Part shown: piece after piece, positions 1 to 7,478 of the stretch
Layout: each line of letters starts with the position of its first letter
Position numbering within the stretch: position 1 is the first letter of the stretch
Source: Nitrospirae bacterium RIFCSPHIGHO2_01_FULL_66_17
GTDB taxonomy: Bacteria > Nitrospirota > Nitrospiria > 2-01-FULL-66-17
Direction: 5' to 3'
NCBI GenBank assembly: GCA_001803875.1
Contig: MHEO01000039.1
Span: 1-33,819, forward strand
Length of the DNA stretch: 33,819 nucleotides
The notes under the pieces: model-generated
The model's input: only the letters and a program-made list of their open reading frames with translations
Database searches by the model: none
Told to the model about the DNA's origin: nothing
Position numbers and translations under genes: made by a program

Positions 1-803
1 AGGCGCCGACGCTCCGCCGCCGTCATCCGGGCCAGCGTCGTCTCGATCTCCTCCACGGCGGCGCGCGGCACGACGGTTTCGTGGAGCTTCGCGGCGTCGT
101 ACACCGTCAACTTGAGGTACAGCGCGGCCGCGGTGGTGACCGTGCCGGCGGTGCCGATCAGGGTGCCCGATCCCGTCCCGTCGCGCAGCCGCGCCGCCTT
201 GCCCAGCGCGGCGCGGATTGCGGCGTCCATTTCACGCCGTTCCGCGTCCAGTGGAGGGTCGTGACGCAGACACCGTTCGCTCAGCTTGACGACGCCGAGA
301 TCGAGGCTGATCGCGCGGTCGAACTCGCCGTCACGGATCCGGATGATCTCCGTGCTCCCCCCACCGATGTCGAGGACGAACGCCTCGGTCGCCCTCTGTC
401 GGCGATCGGAGAAGCCGGCCTGCACGCCGAGCCAGGTCCGACGCGCCTCCTCCTCCCCCGAAATGACCTCGACGTCGAAGCCGATTTCGTCCTTCACCCG
501 TCCGAGAAAATCCGCGGCGTTCTCCGCCTCCCGCACCGCGCTCGTCGCCGCGGCCACCACCGCCTCGACCTCGTACCGGTGCACGACGGATCGGAACTCG
601 CGCAGGGATTCCAGCGCCCGTTCCACCGCATCGGGATTCAGTCGTCCCGTCCGGCCCACGCCCTCGCCCAGACGGGGAATGGCCCGCTGGACGAGACGAT
701 GGCGAACGCGCCCGTTGGCCGTGACGTCGGCAATCAAGAGCCGAAACGCATTGGTCCCGAGATCGATGGCCGCAACGAGGGCGGACGCGGCGGGCGGCGT
801 CAC
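1..803 (-). CDS. ppx: Ppx/GppA family phosphatase (exopolyphosphatase / pppGpp phosphohydrolase), 3' partial
   Basis: The reading frame starts at GTG 803 and runs off the window edge, so the C-terminus (probably a few dozen residues) is missing. The translation carries the hallmarks of the ASKHA-fold Ppx/GppA family: a phosphate-1 loop IDLGTNAFRLL near residue 14, ATSAVREAENA, an ISGEEEARR segment, the second phosphate loop DIGGGSTEI and GTAGTVTT. The family removes terminal phosphates from polyphosphate or converts pppGpp to ppGpp in the cytoplasm; sequence alone does not separate the two activities. The GTG lies 1 nt after the stop of the small upstream gene, so the two are probably translationally coupled. 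The conserved first loop begins only about 12 residues after this start, which fits the family. Confidence 0.93.
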   Translation of the reverse strand, partial: MTPPAASALVAAIDLGTNAFRLLIADVTANGRVRHRLVQRAIPRLGEGVGRTGRLNPDAVERALESLREFRSVVHRYEVEAVVAAATSAVREAENAADFLGRVKDEIGFDVEVISGEEEARRTWLGVQAGFSDRRQRATEAFVLDIGGGSTEIIRIRDGEFDRAISLDLGVVKLSERCLRHDPPLDAERREMDAAIRAALGKAARLRDGTGSGTLIGTAGTVTTAAALYLKLTVYDAAKLHETVVPRAAVEEIETTLARMTAAERRR

Positions 804-804
804 G

Positions 805-1119
805 TCAGATCCACGAGTGTGCGGCCAGTTCGTCCCGGAGGCGGCGGGCTTCGGCGAGGAGGCTTTCGATCCGCCGGCAGTACTGCTGCGCCTGATCGTC
901 CGCAGGTTCGATCACGCCGCCGGCGTTCAACCGGCCTGCGATGAACCGTCCGAACTCCTCGTAGACCGCGTCCAGCGCCGCGTCGGTCTCGCGAAGGCGC
1001 CAGCGCAATCGGAGGAACCCGGGAAGCGCCGCGCCGCGGCGGCCGGCCGCCCCCAGGCCTCCCGCCACTGCGTACAGCCCGAGCGTTCCATCCTCGCGAA
1101 TTTTCTTCCACACGTCCAT
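805..1119 (-). CDS. Hypothetical protein of 104 aa between recG and ppx
   Basis: I do not recognise this protein. It begins at ATG 1119 with a GAGG five bases upstream; GTG 1125 with GGAGG six bases upstream is an equally good start adding two residues. A Gly/Ala-rich N-terminal third is followed by a basic stretch and then two helical segments rich in Arg, Glu, Ala and Leu, ending in HSWI. No signal peptide, membrane segment or metal motif is visible. It sits 39 nt after the recG stop and 1 nt before the Ppx start, so it probably belongs to a recG-orf-ppx transcript. Tight packing and the ribosome site argue that it is real. Confidence 0.6.
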   Translation of the reverse strand: MDVWKKIREDGTLGLYAVAGGLGAAGRRGAALPGFLRLRWRLRETDAALDAVYEEFGRFIAGRLNAGGVIEPADDQAQQYCRRIESLLAEARRLRDELAAHSWI

Positions 1120-1158
1120 CCTCACCTCACGCCTCCGCGCGCCCCGAGGCGCTCCCCG

Positions 1159-3651
1159 TCATCCGATCGTGCCCAGGGCGAGCCGCACGCCCCACGTGCG
1201 GACCACCGCCGCACGGAGCGCCGCGTGGCGCGGGTCGGCGAGCTGCGGATCCCGGCGCACCACGTCGAAAGCCTCGGTCCGGGCCTGCTCCAGGACCCGC
1301 GCATCGCGCACGAGATGGGCCACCTTGAGATCGGGGAGCCCCGACTGCCGGGTGCCCATCAACTCCCCGGGTCCGCGCAGCGCCAGATCCCGTTCGGCGA
1401 TGACGAAGCCGTCCTGAACCGCGACCATCGCCTCCAGTCGCTCGCGGGCGGCGTCCGACACCCGCCCGCCGGACATCAGAATGCAGACCGACGAGTGGCC
1501 GCCCCGGCCGACCCGCCCCCGGAGCTGGTGGAGCTGGGCCAGGCCGTAGCGATCGGCGTGCTCGATCATCATCACGGTCGCGTTCGGCACGTCGATGCCG
1601 ACCTCGACGATCGTCGTCGCCACAAGGACCTGAATGTCGCCGCGCAGGAAATCCCGCATGACGAGATCCTTCTCGGCCCGGTTCAACCGGCCGTGGAGCA
1701 GACCGACGCGCGCGTCGGCAAACACGTCGCGTCGGAGACGGGCGGCCAGCATGACCGCCGACCGCGCGTCGTCCTCGGCCGACCCCTCCACCAGCGGCGC
1801 CACCACGTACGTCTGGCGCCCGGCCCGCAGCTCGCGGAGCACCAGGTCGTTCGCGACGCGTCGCTGGCCTTCGCCGTACCACCTCGTCTCGACGGGTCGC
1901 CGGCCGGCCGGCAGTTCGTCGATCACGGAGATGTCCAGGTCGCCGTACACGCTCAACGCCAGGGTTCGGGGAATGGGCGTGGCGGTCATGATGAGCACAT
2001 CGGGGTGGTAGCCCTTCCCGACCAGGTGCGAGCGCTGGAGCACGCCGAACTTGTGCTGTTCGTCGATCACCGCCAACCCGAACCGGGCGAACCGGACGTC
2101 GGGCTGCACCACCGCGTGGGTACCGACGAGGCAGTCGACCTCCCCGCGCGACAGCCGGTTCAGCACCTCCGACCGCTCCCGTCGCGACAGGTCGCTGGTC
2201 ACCATGGCGACACGGACCCCGAGCTCGCCGAGAACCTTCTGGAGATGGCGGTGGTGTTGCTCGGTCAGCAATTCGGTCGGCGCCATCACGGCCGACTGGT
2301 ACCCGTCGCCCGCCGCCATCCAGATCGCCGCGGCGGCCACCAGGGTCTTGCCGCACCCCACGTCGCCCTGGATGAGCCGGTTCATCGGCCGCGCGGCCGC
2401 CATGTCCGCCAGCACCTCGCCGACGACGCGTCGTTGAGCCCCGGTGGGCTGAAACGGCAGGGACGACCACAGCGTCTCAAGCCGCACAGGGTCGCACCGG
2501 AACACCACACCGTCCCGTTCCCCGAGCGTCCGGCTGCGCCTCATCGCCAACCCGATCTCGAGGAGGAACAGTTCCTCGAACACCAACCGCCGATGGGCGG
2601 GGCTTGCGCCCGCGTTGTACTGCGCGAGATCGGCCTCGGACGGCGGAAAGTGGGCGGACCGGATCGCATCCGGCCGCGGAAGCAGGCTGTGCCGCGTTCG
2701 CACCTCTTCGGGCAGGCACTCCTCGTCGATCCCCGCCGCCGTCGCGAGAACGTGGTCCACGAGCACCCGCAGGGCGCGGGAGTTGAGGCCGCGGGTCTCG
2801 TGGTAGATCGGCGTCAGGCGGCCCGTGTGGAGCGAGCCCGCGTCCCCTGGAGCGAGAATCTCAAACTGGGGATTCTCCATGACGCCCACGGACAGGAGCC
2901 CCTCCAATTTGACCCGACCGCTGCACATGAGCATCTGGCCAGGCGCCAGCCGGCTCCCGAGATAGGACTGGTTGAACCATTTCAGCGCGAGGGTGCCGGT
3001 TGAATCGCCCAGGAGCGCCTGGACAATGCGCAGGGCGCGGCGCGACGTGACGATCGCGTCGACGGACAAGAGCGTACCGCAGACGGTGACGTCCTCGCCC
3101 ACACGGAGTGAGCCGAGGGGGATCGGATGGGCCCGGTCGACGTAACGCCACGGCAACATCCAGAGCAGGTCGCCGATCCGCTCGACGCCGAGACGAGCGA
3201 GCGATGCCGCCTTCCGAGACCCCACGCCGGGAAGATCCTGGATCGAAGCCGCAAGATCGATGTCGATGGGAAGCGGGGCCGGCTTGGCGGGCTCCCCCCG
3301 AACGGCGCCACCCCCTCCACGACGCAAGCCCTCCAAGACGTCACGAACGCGTTGCAGACGGTCTCGGCGGGTCTCGATCGGCAGACCGTCATACCCGTCG
3401 AGGAGACTCTGCAGGCGGCGCAACTGCGGATGGATCGACCGGAGCTCGGGGACGGCGAGGCCGTCGGCAATCCCATGCACCAAAAACGCCCCCAGGTTCC
3501 GGACGACCCCCAGCTTCGCGCCGGCCGCCCGACACGCAAACTCGACGGGCCCCTTCAATCGGTCCACGTACGCCGTCAGGCCGGGCGCCGGCTGGTTCGG
3601 CGCGACGGCGGCCGACCGGTCGGCCCTCGCTTGAACTTTGGGCGGCGTCAT
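1159..3651 (-). CDS. recG: ATP-dependent DNA helicase RecG
   Basis: RecG remodels stalled replication forks and branch-migrates Holliday junctions. The 830-aa product starts with an extension of about 125 residues, as in Thermotoga-type RecG. The wedge/OB region follows, opening with helix-hairpin-helix-like LPGVGSRKA and MLPWRYVDR. Helicase motifs come in order: Walker A GDVGCGKT, DEQH box (VIDEQHKFG), motif III MTATPIPRT, then TTIVEVGIDVP and QLRGRVGRG near the C-terminus. ATG 3651 was chosen because the longer frame would run back into rpmB. No clear Shine-Dalgarno precedes it, so the start is less certain than the gene. It is divergent from rpmB and shares about 45 bp of upstream DNA with it. 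Confidence 0.96.
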   Translation of the reverse strand: MTPPKVQARADRSAAVAPNQPAPGLTAYVDRLKGPVEFACRAAGAKLGVVRNLGAFLVHGIADGLAVPELRSIHPQLRRLQSLLDGYDGLPIETRRDRLQRVRDVLEGLRRGGGGAVRGEPAKPAPLPIDIDLAASIQDLPGVGSRKAASLARLGVERIGDLLWMLPWRYVDRAHPIPLGSLRVGEDVTVCGTLLSVDAIVTSRRALRIVQALLGDSTGTLALKWFNQSYLGSRLAPGQMLMCSGRVKLEGLLSVGVMENPQFEILAPGDAGSLHTGRLTPIYHETRGLNSRALRVLVDHVLATAAGIDEECLPEEVRTRHSLLPRPDAIRSAHFPPSEADLAQYNAGASPAHRRLVFEELFLLEIGLAMRRSRTLGERDGVVFRCDPVRLETLWSSLPFQPTGAQRRVVGEVLADMAAARPMNRLIQGDVGCGKTLVAAAAIWMAAGDGYQSAVMAPTELLTEQHHRHLQKVLGELGVRVAMVTSDLSRRERSEVLNRLSRGEVDCLVGTHAVVQPDVRFARFGLAVIDEQHKFGVLQRSHLVGKGYHPDVLIMTATPIPRTLALSVYGDLDISVIDELPAGRRPVETRWYGEGQRRVANDLVLRELRAGRQTYVVAPLVEGSAEDDARSAVMLAARLRRDVFADARVGLLHGRLNRAEKDLVMRDFLRGDIQVLVATTIVEVGIDVPNATVMMIEHADRYGLAQLHQLRGRVGRGGHSSVCILMSGGRVSDAARERLEAMVAVQDGFVIAERDLALRGPGELMGTRQSGLPDLKVAHLVRDARVLEQARTEAFDVVRRDPQLADPRHAALRAAVVRTWGVRLALGTIG

Positions 3652-3659
3652 GCTATGGT
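3631..3659 (+). promoter_or_regulatory. Candidate sigma70-type promoter for rpmB
   Basis: TTGAAC at 3631-3636 and TATGGT at 3654-3659 are separated by 17 nt, each matching 4 of 6 consensus bases. The predicted start would lie near 3666, about 30 nt before the rpmB ATG. The -35 overlaps the first codons of the divergent recG. Confidence 0.45.
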
Positions 3660-3695
3660 ACGCAAAATGTTGTTCGCTTGAAAGGAGCAAGAGCC

Positions 3696-3887
3696 ATGGC
3701 ACGGGTGTGTGAAATCTGCAGCAAAGGGCGACAGGTGGGATTCAATGTCAGCCACGCCAACAATAAAACCAAGAAGGTCTGGGAGCCGAACCTCCACCAG
3801 ATTCACGGGGTGATCGCCGGCGTCGTCCGGCGCATCAAGGTGTGCACCCGCTGCTTGAGGTCCCAGCGGGTCCAAAAGGCGGTCTGA
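3696..3887 (+). CDS. rpmB: 50S ribosomal protein L28 (bL28)
   Basis: This 63-residue protein of the large ribosomal subunit opens with MARVCEICSKG, followed by a G-x-N-V-S-H-A-N-N-K-T-K segment typical of L28. It is the zinc-binding form: Cys5/Cys8 pair with Cys50/Cys53 (CEIC and CTRC). ATG 3696 has AAAGGAG at 3681-3687, eight bases upstream. It is transcribed alone, divergently from recG, and its stop lies 3 nt from the stop of the convergent barrel gene. No intrinsic terminator fits between them. Confidence 0.97.
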   Translation: MARVCEICSKGRQVGFNVSHANNKTKKVWEPNLHQIHGVIAGVVRRIKVCTRCLRSQRVQKAV

Positions 3888-3890
3888 GTC

Positions 3891-4673
3891 TTAGAACGTA
3901 TACGACGCTCCCAGCAACGCCCCGTAGTCGGGGCTGGGGGACGTCAGCCCCGTCACCAGCGAGCTGTCCAGGCTCACCCGTCGGTTGACCCGATACACCA
4001 CACCCAGCAACACCGTGAGCGGGTCCCCCGCGTCCGTGGGATCTCGATTGGTTTCCCCCGCCAGCTCGCTGACCACGGTGATGGCCGGCAAAATTGTCTC
4101 GTATTCGAAGGCGAGCGCGTAGTTGATCACATTGTCATACGCCCGCCCCGGCGCGTTGCCGACGAACGTGTAGCCGAGGTTGAAGTGAACGGTCAGGGGG
4201 AGGAATTCTTTCGTCGCGATCCCCATGAACCCGAGATCCGCCTCCCCCGTACACGCCGGCACCGGTGAGACCGCACCGCTTTCATCGCAACTTGGAAATT
4301 TCACCACCACCTCGCCGGCCAGGGACAAGGGGTTGGCCTCGCGCCCCTTCACGAACAGAATCTTCGGCCGCAGGGTGACGTCTCCCACGCCCTGGGTGCT
4401 CCCCGTCCCGCTCACGAAGACATACGGCGCTTGCACCTTGAAGTTGAGGTTGTTCAGCAGACCGTAGGTCAATTCGGTCATGAGCGTGTAGCGGGTGGCC
4501 TGGGATGAAAACCGCGCCGACTCCACGCCGACATCGAAGCGCGACACCCCGTGGTCAAGCGTCGGCCCTCGCTCGGTCGCGACAAAGGGCCTCGCGGCCT
4601 GGGCCCCGATCGCCGCCGCGAGCACGATGCCGCCCGCCACGGCCCCAATGAGCGGCCTCTTCCCGTTGGTCAT
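3891..4673 (-). CDS. Outer-membrane beta-barrel protein, MetA/transporter-like
   Basis: The 260-aa protein has a Sec signal peptide (basic start, hydrophobic stretch 8-25, likely cleavage at AQA|AR near residue 27). The rest consists of alternating amphipathic strands separated by Gly/Asn/Asp turns and ends in Phe (ASYTF), the usual outer-membrane barrel terminus. Strand patterns such as LTYGLLNNLNFKVQAPY and GVGDVTLRPK resemble the 'putative MetA-pathway of phenol degradation' barrel family, so a small-molecule channel or porin-like role is likely; the substrate is unknown. Two Cys in one loop (near residues 129 and 141) could form a disulfide. ATG 4673 has no Shine-Dalgarno and lies only 8 nt after a near-consensus -10 box, so the mRNA may be leaderless. 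Confidence 0.75.
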   Translation of the reverse strand: MTNGKRPLIGAVAGGIVLAAAIGAQAARPFVATERGPTLDHGVSRFDVGVESARFSSQATRYTLMTELTYGLLNNLNFKVQAPYVFVSGTGSTQGVGDVTLRPKILFVKGREANPLSLAGEVVVKFPSCDESGAVSPVPACTGEADLGFMGIATKEFLPLTVHFNLGYTFVGNAPGRAYDNVINYALAFEYETILPAITVVSELAGETNRDPTDAGDPLTVLLGVVYRVNRRVSLDSSLVTGLTSPSPDYGALLGASYTF

Positions 4674-4681
4674 GGGGCGGG

Positions 4682-4710
4682 ATTGTACGGATTTTCGTTC
4701 CGACGGTCAA
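4682..4710 (-). promoter_or_regulatory. Strong sigma70-type promoter of the outer-membrane barrel gene
   Basis: On the minus strand, TTGACC (4710-4705) and TACAAT (4687-4682) are 17 nt apart, each matching 5 of 6 consensus bases. The -10 box ends 8 nt before the ATG at 4673, so transcription should start at or within a base or two of the start codon. Confidence 0.65.
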
Positions 4711-4736
4711 GGATGGGCTTGAAGTCGACGGACGGC

Positions 4737-4764
4737 TCGACGTTTTTTCCCCTTCTGCTATCCT
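4737..4764 (+). promoter_or_regulatory. Weak candidate promoter for the receiver gene
   Basis: TCGACG (4737-4742) and TATCCT (4759-4764) have a 16-nt spacer and 4/6 matches each. They lie about 55 nt upstream of the ATG. This is only a plausible match. Confidence 0.3.
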
Positions 4765-4817
4765 TAACCGCGCTTCGGTCCTTGCACCACATTCACTGTC
4801 CTCGAAAGGAGCGCACC

Positions 4818-5228
4818 ATGGAGAAGGCCGTCCGCGAAAACATCAATGTCCTAGTGGTCGACGACGAAGTCGGGCCCCGTGAATCGCTCAAGATGATCCT
4901 GAAACCCTTCTATCACGTGTATACGGCGGAGAACGGAACCGATGCCCTGGCCCTGATGAAGGCAAACAAAATCGACCTCGTCACCCTCGATCTGAAAATG
5001 CCGGGCCTCCACGGCACGGAGGTGTTGCAGGCGATCAAGCGCGACCACCAGGGCACCGAAGTGGTCATCGTGACGGGATTCGGCGGTCTGAAGACCGCGG
5101 TGGACGGCATCCGGTTCGGCGCGTCCGACTATCTCCTCAAACCATTCAACATCACCGAAATGTTGACCACCATCCGACGGGTGCTCGACCGTCGCCCCTC
5201 GACCGCATCCCCGACGGCCGCGGCCTGA
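4818..5228 (+). CDS. Stand-alone CheY-like response regulator (receiver domain only)
   Basis: The 136-aa protein is a single receiver domain with all key residues: acidic pair Asp15/Asp16 (VVDDE), phospho-acceptor Asp58 (TLDLKMPG), Thr86 (IVTGFG) and Lys108 (LLKPF). A short Ser/Thr/Ala tail follows and there is no output domain, so it must act by protein contact (CheY- or Spo0F-like) or in a phosphorelay. No histidine kinase lies in the window. ATG 4818 has AAAGGAG at 4805-4811, six bases upstream. It stands alone on the plus strand, divergent from the barrel gene and ending 2 nt from the convergent recN stop. The receiver most resembles those of NtrC-type regulators (GLHGTEVL and KPFNITEML segments). 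Confidence 0.92.
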   Translation: MEKAVRENINVLVVDDEVGPRESLKMILKPFYHVYTAENGTDALALMKANKIDLVTLDLKMPGLHGTEVLQAIKRDHQGTEVVIVTGFGGLKTAVDGIRFGASDYLLKPFNITEMLTTIRRVLDRRPSTASPTAAA

Positions 5229-5230
5229 TT

Positions 5231-6979
5231 CTACGCAGGCGGCGACTCGCGCCCTCGCGGCGCCTCGATGGCGTGGGCGTGATCGTGATCGAAGGATCCT
5301 CCCTGAGGCGCCGCAGACACGAGACGGATCATCTCTTCCGCGTGGCGCAGGGCGGTCGACGTCACCGTCTCGCCGGCCAGCATCCTGGCGATCTCGCGCA
5401 CGCGCTCCTTGGGAGCCAACAGGCGCGCGCGGGTCGTGGTCCGGCCGCGCTGGACCGATTTTTCCACCAGGAGATGGGTGTGGGCGCCGCTCGCCACCTG
5501 GGGAAGGTGGGTGACGCACAGGACCTGGCGGTGCGCGGCAATCGCCTGGAGGCGTCGGCCGACGACCTCGGCAACCGCGCCTCCCACCCCGGTGTCCACC
5601 TCGTCGAAAATCAACGTCGGCACCTGATCGATCTGGGCCAGGACGGTCTTCAGCGCGAGCATGAGGCGCGACAGCTCGCCGCCCGACGCGATCTTCTTGA
5701 TCGGCTTGGAGGGCTCCCCCGGGTTGGCGCGAATGCAAAACTCCACGCGATCGCTCCCTCGCGGTCCCAGGGTCCCCGTCTCATCAAGCGCCTCGATCAT
5801 CACGTCGAAACGGGCGGTCATCTTGAGCCGCTCCAGCTCGACATTCACCGCCGTTTCCAAACGCGCCGCGGCCGCAAGCCGTTGGTCGTGTAACCGGGTC
5901 GCGAGCCCGTCCAGGCGGCGCCGCTGCTCGTCCACCCGCTCCGCCAGGTTGAGGCCGGTTTCAGCCTCCGCCTGGAGCGCCGTCAGGGCAGCCCGCTTCG
6001 AGGCCAGCAGTCCGGCGAGATCGTCACCCGAGACGCCGTATTTTCTCCGTAGGCGCTGCAACAATTGCAGGCGCGCCTCGATGCCGTCGAGCCGGCCTTC
6101 GTCCTGGGGAAGCCCCTCCGCGTACCCGCGCAACTGCGCCGCCACGTCCTGCAGCTGAATCAACGCGGCGCGGGCCAGGCCGGCCGCATCGCCCATCCGC
6201 CCGTCCACGCCGGCGAGTTCATCCACCTCGTCGCACGTGGTGCGGATCTCACCCAGCACGCACGCGTCCTGTTGGTGCAAGCGTTCGTACGCCCGGCGTG
6301 CGGTCTCCCGCAGCCGTTCCGCCTGCCCCAGGATCACCCGTTCCCGCTCCAGGGCTTCGTATTCGCCGGGCTGCACACCTGCCGCGGCGAGCTCGTCGAC
6401 TTCGGCCGCGAGTAGTTCCAGGTCGCGAGCCCTCGTGGACTCCCTGGCTCTCGACGCGTCGAGCTCCCGGCGCAGCAAGGACCACCGCGCCCAGGTGTGA
6501 CCATAGTCGGCGATCACGTCGTCGAGCCGCGCGTAGGCGTCCAGCAGCGTGAGGGGGATGTCGGCGCGAAGCAGTGACTGGTGGTCGTGCTGCCCGTGAA
6601 GATCGACCAGACGCTCGGTCACCTGGGCAAGCATACCCACGGTGATCGGCCGTCCGTTGAGGTACACCCGGCCCTTGCCCGCCCTGGTCAACACCCGCTG
6701 GACGACAAGCTCCCCCTCGTGCTCGTACCCCATGGCTCGAAGCTCCGACGCGGCCGGAGCCTCATCCTCGATGGCGAACGCGGCCTCGATGACCGCCTCG
6801 TCCTTGCCGGTCCGGATCAGGTCGGGGGAGCTTCGGCCGCCCAAGATCATCGTCACCGCATCGATGAGGATGGATTTCCCGGCGCCGGTTTCGCCGGTAA
6901 GGACGTTGAGATGGGAACCGAACGTCAGGTGGACCTGATCGATGAGGGCGAAATCCTGGATCCGGAGGTCACGGAGCAT
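5231..6979 (-). CDS. recN: DNA repair protein RecN (SMC-like ATPase)
   Basis: RecN is an SMC-like ATPase recruited to double-strand breaks to help recombination repair. The 582-aa protein has the N-terminal Walker A GETGAGKS (about residues 29-36) in the usual RecN start (MLRDLRIQDFALID). A long Arg/Glu/Leu-rich coiled coil fills about residues 150-380. The C-terminal half has the ABC signature ASGGELSR, Walker B LIFDEVDTG and the switch segment CVTHLPQVA. The length is normal for the family. A GGCGAGGA tract touches ATG 6979. It lies 49 nt downstream of the thioredoxin gene and is probably read from the promoter at 7389-7418. Confidence 0.96.
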   Translation of the reverse strand: MLRDLRIQDFALIDQVHLTFGSHLNVLTGETGAGKSILIDAVTMILGGRSSPDLIRTGKDEAVIEAAFAIEDEAPAASELRAMGYEHEGELVVQRVLTRAGKGRVYLNGRPITVGMLAQVTERLVDLHGQHDHQSLLRADIPLTLLDAYARLDDVIADYGHTWARWSLLRRELDASRARESTRARDLELLAAEVDELAAAGVQPGEYEALERERVILGQAERLRETARRAYERLHQQDACVLGEIRTTCDEVDELAGVDGRMGDAAGLARAALIQLQDVAAQLRGYAEGLPQDEGRLDGIEARLQLLQRLRRKYGVSGDDLAGLLASKRAALTALQAEAETGLNLAERVDEQRRRLDGLATRLHDQRLAAAARLETAVNVELERLKMTARFDVMIEALDETGTLGPRGSDRVEFCIRANPGEPSKPIKKIASGGELSRLMLALKTVLAQIDQVPTLIFDEVDTGVGGAVAEVVGRRLQAIAAHRQVLCVTHLPQVASGAHTHLLVEKSVQRGRTTTRARLLAPKERVREIARMLAGETVTSTALRHAEEMIRLVSAAPQGGSFDHDHAHAIEAPRGRESPPA

Positions 6980-7028
6980 TCCTCGCCCCCGCCGTCACGA
7001 GTGGGAGGGGACGCCTCGCACGACGCCC

Positions 7029-7361
7029 CTACGAGACGGCCAGCAATGAATCGATTTTCTCTTTGAACTGTTGCTTGGACGCGGCGCCGACGATCTTCTC
7101 GACCGGCTTCCCATCCCGAAAAAAGATCAGTGTCGGAATACCCATGATCTGGTAGCGGCTGGCCACGTCCGGATTTTCATCCGTGTTCAGCTTGGCGACG
7201 GTCAGCCGACCGGCATACTCGGTCGCCAGCTCCTCGATGGTGGGGGCGATCATCAGGCACGGCCGGCACCACGCCGCCCAAAAATCCACCATGATCAGCC
7301 CCTTCGTCTTTAACACCGCCCCTTCCCACGTGGCAGCGTCGACCTTCAGCGCCTGACCCAT
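7029..7361 (-). CDS. trxA: Thioredoxin with WCRPC active site
   Basis: This 110-aa cytoplasmic thioredoxin reduces protein disulfides. It shows the thioredoxin order: VDFWAAWCRPC redox motif near residues 25-35, the buried Asp-equivalent in VDFW, the cis-proline loop GIPTLIFF near residue 75, and the closing KPVEKIVGAA segment. The active site is WCRPC rather than WCGPC; Arg between the cysteines should change redox potential or partner choice. AAGGGGGG lies six bases upstream of ATG 7361. A promoter at 7389-7418 reads into it, just below the groL terminator. It precedes recN by 49 nt. Confidence 0.94.
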   Translation of the reverse strand: MGQALKVDAATWEGAVLKTKGLIMVDFWAAWCRPCLMIAPTIEELATEYAGRLTVAKLNTDENPDVASRYQIMGIPTLIFFRDGKPVEKIVGAASKQQFKEKIDSLLAVS

Positions 7362-7388
7362 ACCGTTCCCCCTTGCGATGTGGCCGAA

Positions 7389-7418
7389 ATCCTATCGCAC
7401 CGCGAACGATCCTGTCAA
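7389..7418 (-). promoter_or_regulatory. Promoter of trx-recN
   Basis: On the minus strand a perfect TTGACA (7418-7413) is followed after 18 nt by TAGGAT (7394-7389, 4/6). The start would be near 7382, leaving a leader of about 20 nt that contains the AAGGGGGG ribosome site. The box pair resembles the nrdJ promoter at 25438-25467. Confidence 0.65.
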
Positions 7419-7420
7419 CG

Positions 7421-7454
7421 AAAAAGCCGCGGCCCCTCGCGAGAGGGGCCGCGG
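7421..7454 (-). terminator. Rho-independent terminator of groS-groL
   Basis: A perfect 12-bp stem (7427-7438 with 7443-7454, CCGCGGCCCCTC arms) closes a 4-nt loop and is followed on the minus strand by C and TTTTT (7425-7421). It begins 24 nt after the groL stop and insulates trx from groL transcription. Confidence 0.93.
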
Positions 7455-7478
7455 TCACAATCTCTATCTGGGATGATT

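Noticed and set aside
286..3003. Long plus-strand ORF (905 codons) opposite recG
   Set aside because: It mirrors recG codons on the opposite strand, has low-complexity Arg/Pro/His composition and no domain. Such shadows are usual at high GC.
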